From Betaproteobacteria bacterium (GTDB lineage Bacteria; Pseudomonadota; Gammaproteobacteria; Burkholderiales; SG8-41), in the NCBI GenBank assembly GCA_016868035.1, contig VGID01000029.1, forward strand, positions 1 through 48,913: a DNA stretch of 48,913 bases, read 5' to 3'. The first letter of the stretch is position 1. Each line of letters begins with the position of its first letter. The position numbers were made by a program, and so were the translations under genes. Below the pieces are notes generated by a model. The model saw only the letters and a list, made by a program, of their open reading frames with translations, ran no database searches and was not told where the DNA came from. Of the stretch, positions 46,016 to 48,913 are shown one piece after another.

Positions 46016-46229
46016 CCACGGGAGTTTTCCGCGGAGCGTGGCATTCTAGTCTGCTGGCTGTTGACGACGCGCTCCGCGGCCGGAATCGCGCCCGGCTTCT
46101 TTTCATACGCTGCCTTCAGCAGGGACGTGCGCTTCGCCGCCGGGCCGACGCCCGCCGGCGGGGACCGGTGCACGATGTCGCTCCGCTCGCTACGGCAAGC
46201 GGCATCGTCCCGAGAAAAATGGAGAAGAC

Positions 46230-46275
46230 TGGAGGCGGGGGTCGGAATCGAACCGGCGTCCACGGCTTTGCAGGC
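46230..46275 (-). repeat. 3' fragment of tRNA-Cys, likely attachment site
   Basis: On the minus strand, anticodon loop CTGCAAA (46267-46273), the 3' anticodon strand, T-arm GCCGGTTCGATTCCGAC, acceptor half CCCCGCC, U and CCA match a betaproteobacterial tRNA-Cys(GCA). The 5' half is absent: the required ACGGC and GGCGGGG are not upstream. Such 3' tRNA pieces are left at the far end of elements that integrate in tRNA genes. Orientation puts the element to the right. 46016-46441 has no gene otherwise. Confidence 0.8.
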
Positions 46276-46390
46276 TGAAATAGCCTCCAACGCCGTCAAC
46301 GGCTTACGACGCGATTCCTTCCAAAACAGCGCGTTGCAATTTCTGCTGATATCTGACAATAACGCTGTACGACCACCTTTTCCCGCCAAC

Positions 46391-46409
46391 TGTCCCAAAT
46401 TGTCCCAAA
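46391..46409. repeat. Direct repeats TGTCCCAAA, 10-bp period
   Basis: Two exact 9-bp copies (46391-46399, 46401-46409), one helical turn apart, about 116 bp from the tRNA-Cys fragment. Position and spacing suit an integrase or excisionase arm site. Confidence 0.5.
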
Positions 46410-46441
46410 AAAATGCGTTGCTCAAATCTGCATTGCAATCG

Positions 46442-46783
46442 TCAATCTTGCCGCTTCGAGCGGGATCTCTCCGGCGACAAAGCTGACTTGATGTTAGCTC
46501 GATCTTCGACCGTAATCAGGTGCGATTTCGGCAACCGCTTTCCAGTACGTGCGAGCCGCCCGTATTTCCGCCCGAGTTCGAAGAAATCGCGCGCCGTGCC
46601 CACCCGTAAGATCGTCTGCTGAGGGTTGGCGCTGCGTCGGGCCCAGGCCAGCGCACGACGCAAGTCCTTACGTGCTTTGGGTTCATGCAACCAGAGCTCA
46701 TCCTTCGGAATATCCATAGCAGCACGAGCGCGCGTTACCGCTTTGCGCATCCGCGCACTTGTCGATTTCCGATCTCTTACCAT
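46442..46783 (-). CDS. Small basic protein of unknown function
   Basis: 113 residues, rich in Arg/Lys, with a helical middle (HEPKARKDLRRALAWARRSA) and a strand-like ILRVGTARDFFELGRKYG. No recognised family. Its start overlaps the end of the truncated winged-helix gene by 7 nt, so it is probably co-expressed with it. Could be a partner in the toxin-antitoxin set, but nothing shows that. Confidence 0.55.
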   Translation of the reverse strand: MVRDRKSTSARMRKAVTRARAAMDIPKDELWLHEPKARKDLRRALAWARRSANPQQTILRVGTARDFFELGRKYGRLARTGKRLPKSHLITVEDRANIKSALSPERSRSKRQD

Positions 46784-47025
46784 GGACCTCGCGCGTGCGA
46801 CGCCGCCTCTAGCATGAAATCCACATGAACCGCGTCAAATGGAAATTCGATCTTGCCGTCCGCGTTCTTGCGCAATATTCCCGCCGCCAAGAGAGCATGC
46901 ACGTCGCCGTGCACCGCCTTTACGTCCCGGTCTGCGCGGCGGGCCACCTTACGCAGTGTTATCGCACCGTCGCCGGCCATAGCTTTCAGTAGCTTCCAGC
47001 GTTTGGCCGTGAGGACCTTCCACAC
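46777..47025 (-). pseudogene. N-terminally truncated winged-helix protein, paralogue of 48410 gene
   Basis: Residues 1-75 (WKVLTAKRW, TLRKVARRADRDVKAVHGDVHALLAAG) match the 48410-48757 protein at about 80 percent, but its first 40 or so residues are gone. Upstream in frame is TGA at once, and the DNA there (AAGTCTGATGCAATG) still resembles the other copy with small deletions. GTG at 47025 could start a short winged-helix protein. It follows the RES gene, 31 nt away. Confidence 0.65.
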
Positions 47026-47056
47026 CGGCTCGGTTTGACATCCATTGCATCAGACT

Positions 47057-47518
47057 TCATGTCTTGATCAAGCGAAGATCGGTTTCGAACTTCTGAGGCT
47101 TGCCGATCCTGATCCGCCGGAAATCCGGATGGCGCGGATTGAGCAGGTAATTGGTTTCGGCGGGAATGACCGCGCTCGGGACAGCGAGCACCGCGGCGCT
47201 TCGCTTCGTCGCCCATTCCGTTCCGATGGCCTGCAGCTTCTCGCGGGCGGCAATATCCCGCCAGTCAGAAGGAAGATCCTCCATCTTGATTCGGTCAATC
47301 GTCACGCCCTTCGGAATGCGTGCCTCGATCATCACGTAGCGTGCTCGAAGAGGCTCGTCCTGGACCAGCATTTCCAGCATGGCCAGGGATTGAGTGCCTG
47401 CCGTGTACACGAGGGAGACGCCCTTTCGGTTCCACCGCCCACCGTAGAGACGCGCACCTTCCCCGGAGAACGCTGACTTGGCGAAGCGGGCGGTGACCAA
47501 CCGCCATACGCTCAGCAT
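47057..47518 (-). CDS. RES-domain toxin
   Basis: 153 residues, RES family; members of RES-Xre pairs degrade or ADP-ribosylate using NAD and stop growth. RLYGGRWN (R28), VYTA (Y38) and AMLEML (E49) match the conserved Arg, Tyr and Glu; a Ser follows in KRSAAVLAVPSAV. I chose ATG at 47518 (MLSVWRLV) with GGAG upstream; the longer frame to 47614 overlaps the antitoxin. Lies 37 nt downstream of the Xre gene. Confidence 0.9.
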   Translation of the reverse strand: MLSVWRLVTARFAKSAFSGEGARLYGGRWNRKGVSLVYTAGTQSLAMLEMLVQDEPLRARYVMIEARIPKGVTIDRIKMEDLPSDWRDIAAREKLQAIGTEWATKRSAAVLAVPSAVIPAETNYLLNPRHPDFRRIRIGKPQKFETDLRLIKT

Positions 47519-47555
47519 TGCCGCTCCAGGAGGGAAGGCAGGGCCCCCTCCCCGT

Positions 47556-48014
47556 CTAGGCAAATACCCCGTGCTCGATGCGGCCCAGCGTGTCGAGAAC
47601 GCTCTCAGCCCCAATATCGGTATCCAGCAGACTGAGCGGCGTTGCCCCTGACAGGGCCGAGTTCGGCGACTTCAGCCAGTGCAAAGCAGCTTCCAGATCC
47701 TCGAATACCTCGTTAGCCCGCCCCACCACTCGGGCCAGCCGGAGTAGCTTCGCGGATTCCTCGCTATTCAGCACGCCTTCGCGCTTGCGACGAGCGAGAG
47801 TACGTTGGGGAATACCCAGGGCCCGGGCGAGCTCCGATTGGGACAGCTGCATTGCCTTGAGCAGCGATTCGACCGCAGCAGCCGGAATTCCGTTCCGGAT
47901 GACCTCGATCCAGTCGAGCGCCGTATGAGGCTTGGCGCGCAGCACCCCTCGGCCGCCGAGCAGGTTCTCTACCGAGCGAAACGTCTCTGGAGCCAATGCC
48001 GCAAAGCTGGTCAT
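47556..48014 (-). CDS. Xre/MbcA/ParS-type antitoxin
   Basis: 152 residues. A helix-turn-helix at about 58-80 (LSQSELARALGIPQRTLARR) and the C-terminal DUF2384 toxin-binding domain (EVFEDLEAALHWLKSPNSAL, end at the C-terminal GRIEHGVFA) typical of antitoxins of RES toxins. It likely binds the palindrome at 48032-48043 and represses its own operon. Confidence 0.9.
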   Translation of the reverse strand: MTSFAALAPETFRSVENLLGGRGVLRAKPHTALDWIEVIRNGIPAAAVESLLKAMQLSQSELARALGIPQRTLARRKREGVLNSEESAKLLRLARVVGRANEVFEDLEAALHWLKSPNSALSGATPLSLLDTDIGAESVLDTLGRIEHGVFA

Positions 48015-48031
48015 GCGTCAACTCCTGTCAT

Positions 48032-48052
48032 TGCCAATTGGCAGATAGTATA
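48032..48052 (-). promoter_or_regulatory. Xre-RES promoter with 12-bp palindrome operator
   Basis: TGCCAATTGGCA (48032-48043) is a perfect palindrome 17 nt before the Xre start. A minus-strand -10 TATACT is at 48047-48052, so the palindrome covers the start of transcription. -35 is weak. Fits self-repression by the antitoxin. Confidence 0.5.
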
Positions 48053-48229
48053 GTCAAATCTGGCAGCCACCGCCAGCAGGGCTTACGACGGCCGGGACGG
48101 GCCCGTAGCGCCAGCCAGTCAGGGGGATCCCGGCCTCGCGCGCGGAGTGCGCCCGTCGGGGTCCCGCGCCGCATTGGGGCCTTAATGGTGACCCCATGGA
48201 TTCTTCCATCCCAGGCGGTCTGGCGCCCT

Positions 48230-48409
48230 TCAGTAGCGCGCACCGCGACGCATATCCCCGACCACCGGCGCCGTCTCCTCCTGGTCGCGAAGAAGTCGAC
48301 GCAGGCGGCGGGTCTTGGCCTTGCGCGTGACGCCGCCTACCGGTTTTACCGAGATCCGGACGCCAGCCGCCTTTGGCACAGTGGGAGCCCGTTTCTTCCT
48401 GTTGGCCAT
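48230..48409 (-). CDS. 59-residue basic protein behind winged-helix gene
   Basis: MANRKKRAPTVPKAAGVRIS at the N-terminus, later KAKTRRLRRLLRDQEE; very basic and probably binds nucleic acid or is disordered. ATG starts directly after the stop of the winged-helix gene, so it would be translated by re-initiation. No family recognised. 48053-48229 holds nothing else I can support. Confidence 0.4.
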   Translation of the reverse strand: MANRKKRAPTVPKAAGVRISVKPVGGVTRKAKTRRLRRLLRDQEETAPVVGDMRRGARY

Positions 48410-48757
48410 CTACCCCGCCTTTACCAACAAGTCCACATGCACCGCGTCAAACGGAAACTCAATCTTACCCTTCGCATTCTTGCGCAATATTCCCGCCGCC
48501 AATAGGGCATGCACGTCCCCATGCACCGCTTTTGCGTCGCGACCCGCGCGGCGCGCGGCTTCGCGCAAAGTCATCGGCCCTTGGCCTGCCATCGCCCTGA
48601 TCAGTTCCCAGCGTTTCGCAGTCAGCACTTTCCACAGCAGTTCCGGGGTAGCAAAACTGATGCGCGCATTTGAATCCGACTTGCGGCTCTTCCAGACGCG
48701 CACAAGCTCAGCGGACACTTCGCGCGGCGTGCGCACGTCAAGTGTTACGGTTCTCAT
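48410..48757 (-). CDS. Winged-helix DNA-binding protein (HVO_A0114-like antitoxin type)
   Basis: 115 residues. The C-terminal 75 residues are a winged helix (ELIRAMAGQGPMTLREAARR, AVHGDVHALLAAGIL) like regulators that partner TumE-type toxins; the N-terminal 40 residues (TLDVRTPREVSAELVRVWKS) are extra. ATG at 48757 has GGTGGGG upstream; a TTG six codons earlier is also possible. No TumE-like toxin is beside it in the window; the neighbour upstream is a probable transposase on the other strand. Confidence 0.65.
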   Translation of the reverse strand: MRTVTLDVRTPREVSAELVRVWKSRKSDSNARISFATPELLWKVLTAKRWELIRAMAGQGPMTLREAARRAGRDAKAVHGDVHALLAAGILRKNAKGKIEFPFDAVHVDLLVKAG

Positions 48758-48849
48758 TTCCCCACCTATATGCAAGACTTTACTAATTGTACTGTGTCAG
48801 GGATCGTGGTACCTTCGCGAGGTCTTCATCGTAACCGTGGAGGTGGGCG

Positions 48850-48913
48850 ATGGGTAGCGGCGTGGAATCGCGATTCGAACGCTATGCCGGGAAGATGGTC
48901 GAGGCGCTGGGGC
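48850..48913 (+). mobile_element. Probable IS701-type transposase, first 21 residues
   Basis: ATG at 48850 with GGAGG-like bases upstream opens MGSGVESRFERYAGKMVEAL, which resembles the N-terminus of IS701-family transposases (RFE.Y...L..ALGHADR). The frame continues past the window, so this rests on 21 residues. An end repeat may lie near 48795-48815. Confidence 0.45.

Noticed and set aside
45817-46425. 202-residue minus-strand frame over PepSY end and tRNA fragment
   Set aside because: Its middle is a translation of the tRNA-Cys fragment and it overlaps the PepSY coding end; no domain is seen.
48028-48243. 71-residue minus-strand frame
   Set aside because: Overlaps the Xre operator and the basic ORF end, with biased Arg/Pro/Trp content and no start site; not supported.
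1-48913. CRISPR arrays and rRNA
   Set aside because: I saw no regularly spaced repeats and no rRNA-like stretches on either strand.

Overview
The window reads as the chromosome of a GC-rich betaproteobacterium, with an accessory region at its right edge. Evidence for this is the L32 protein sequence, the yceD-rpmF-plsX-fabHDG-acpP-fabF order with maf divergent, the rne/rluC divergence, an orphan Bug-type (TctC) solute receptor, and a beta-type tRNA-Cys tail. I cannot name the genus. Thiocyanate and sulfide genes suggest a sulfur-oxidising or thiocyanate-degrading lifestyle.

Left part (1-17.5 kb) is housekeeping. rne (partial) and rluC are divergent, followed by sppA. rsmI and maf run on the minus strand. 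A strong sigma70 promoter then starts a long plus-strand run: yceD, rpmF, plsX, fabH, fabD, fabG, acpP, fabF, pabC, mltG, tmk, holB, tatD and a secreted ankyrin protein. It covers phospholipid and fatty-acid synthesis, folate, peptidoglycan processing and replication. Most junctions overlap or nearly touch.

Middle part (17.5-28.6 kb) is catabolic and mostly minus strand: a membrane PAS protein, a glutaryl-CoA-dehydrogenase-like enzyme, thiolase, 3-hydroxyacyl-CoA dehydrogenase, a crotonase-fold protein, threonine dehydratase, an ADP-forming acyl-CoA synthetase, a universal stress protein, a DUF1178 protein and tRNA-Leu(UAA).

The standout is 29.0-39.8 kb. A LysR regulator is divergent from a minus-strand run encoding cobalt-type thiocyanate hydrolase (scnB, scnA, scnC), its P15K activator, an NrtA/CmpA-like ABC importer with two different permeases, the cobalt transporter CbtB/CbtA, DsrE-like and TusA-like sulfur carriers, a sulfide:quinone oxidoreductase-like flavoprotein and DUF1641. 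Read together this is a self-contained module: import thiocyanate, supply cobalt, hydrolyse SCN- to COS and NH3, and pass the sulfur to a quinone-linked oxidation route. No carbonyl sulfide hydrolase or cyanase is seen.

Right part (39.8-48.9 kb) has a Bug receptor after a strongly diverged IspH/LytB paralogue that keeps the three cluster cysteines but seems to lose the acid catalyst. A TonB-dependent receptor with a PepSY membrane protein follows. At 46.23 kb there is a 46-nt 3' fragment of tRNA-Cys, which I take to be the distal attachment site of an integrated element extending rightward. Beyond it are a RES-Xre toxin-antitoxin pair between two copies of a winged-helix gene, and what looks like the start of an IS701-type transposase.
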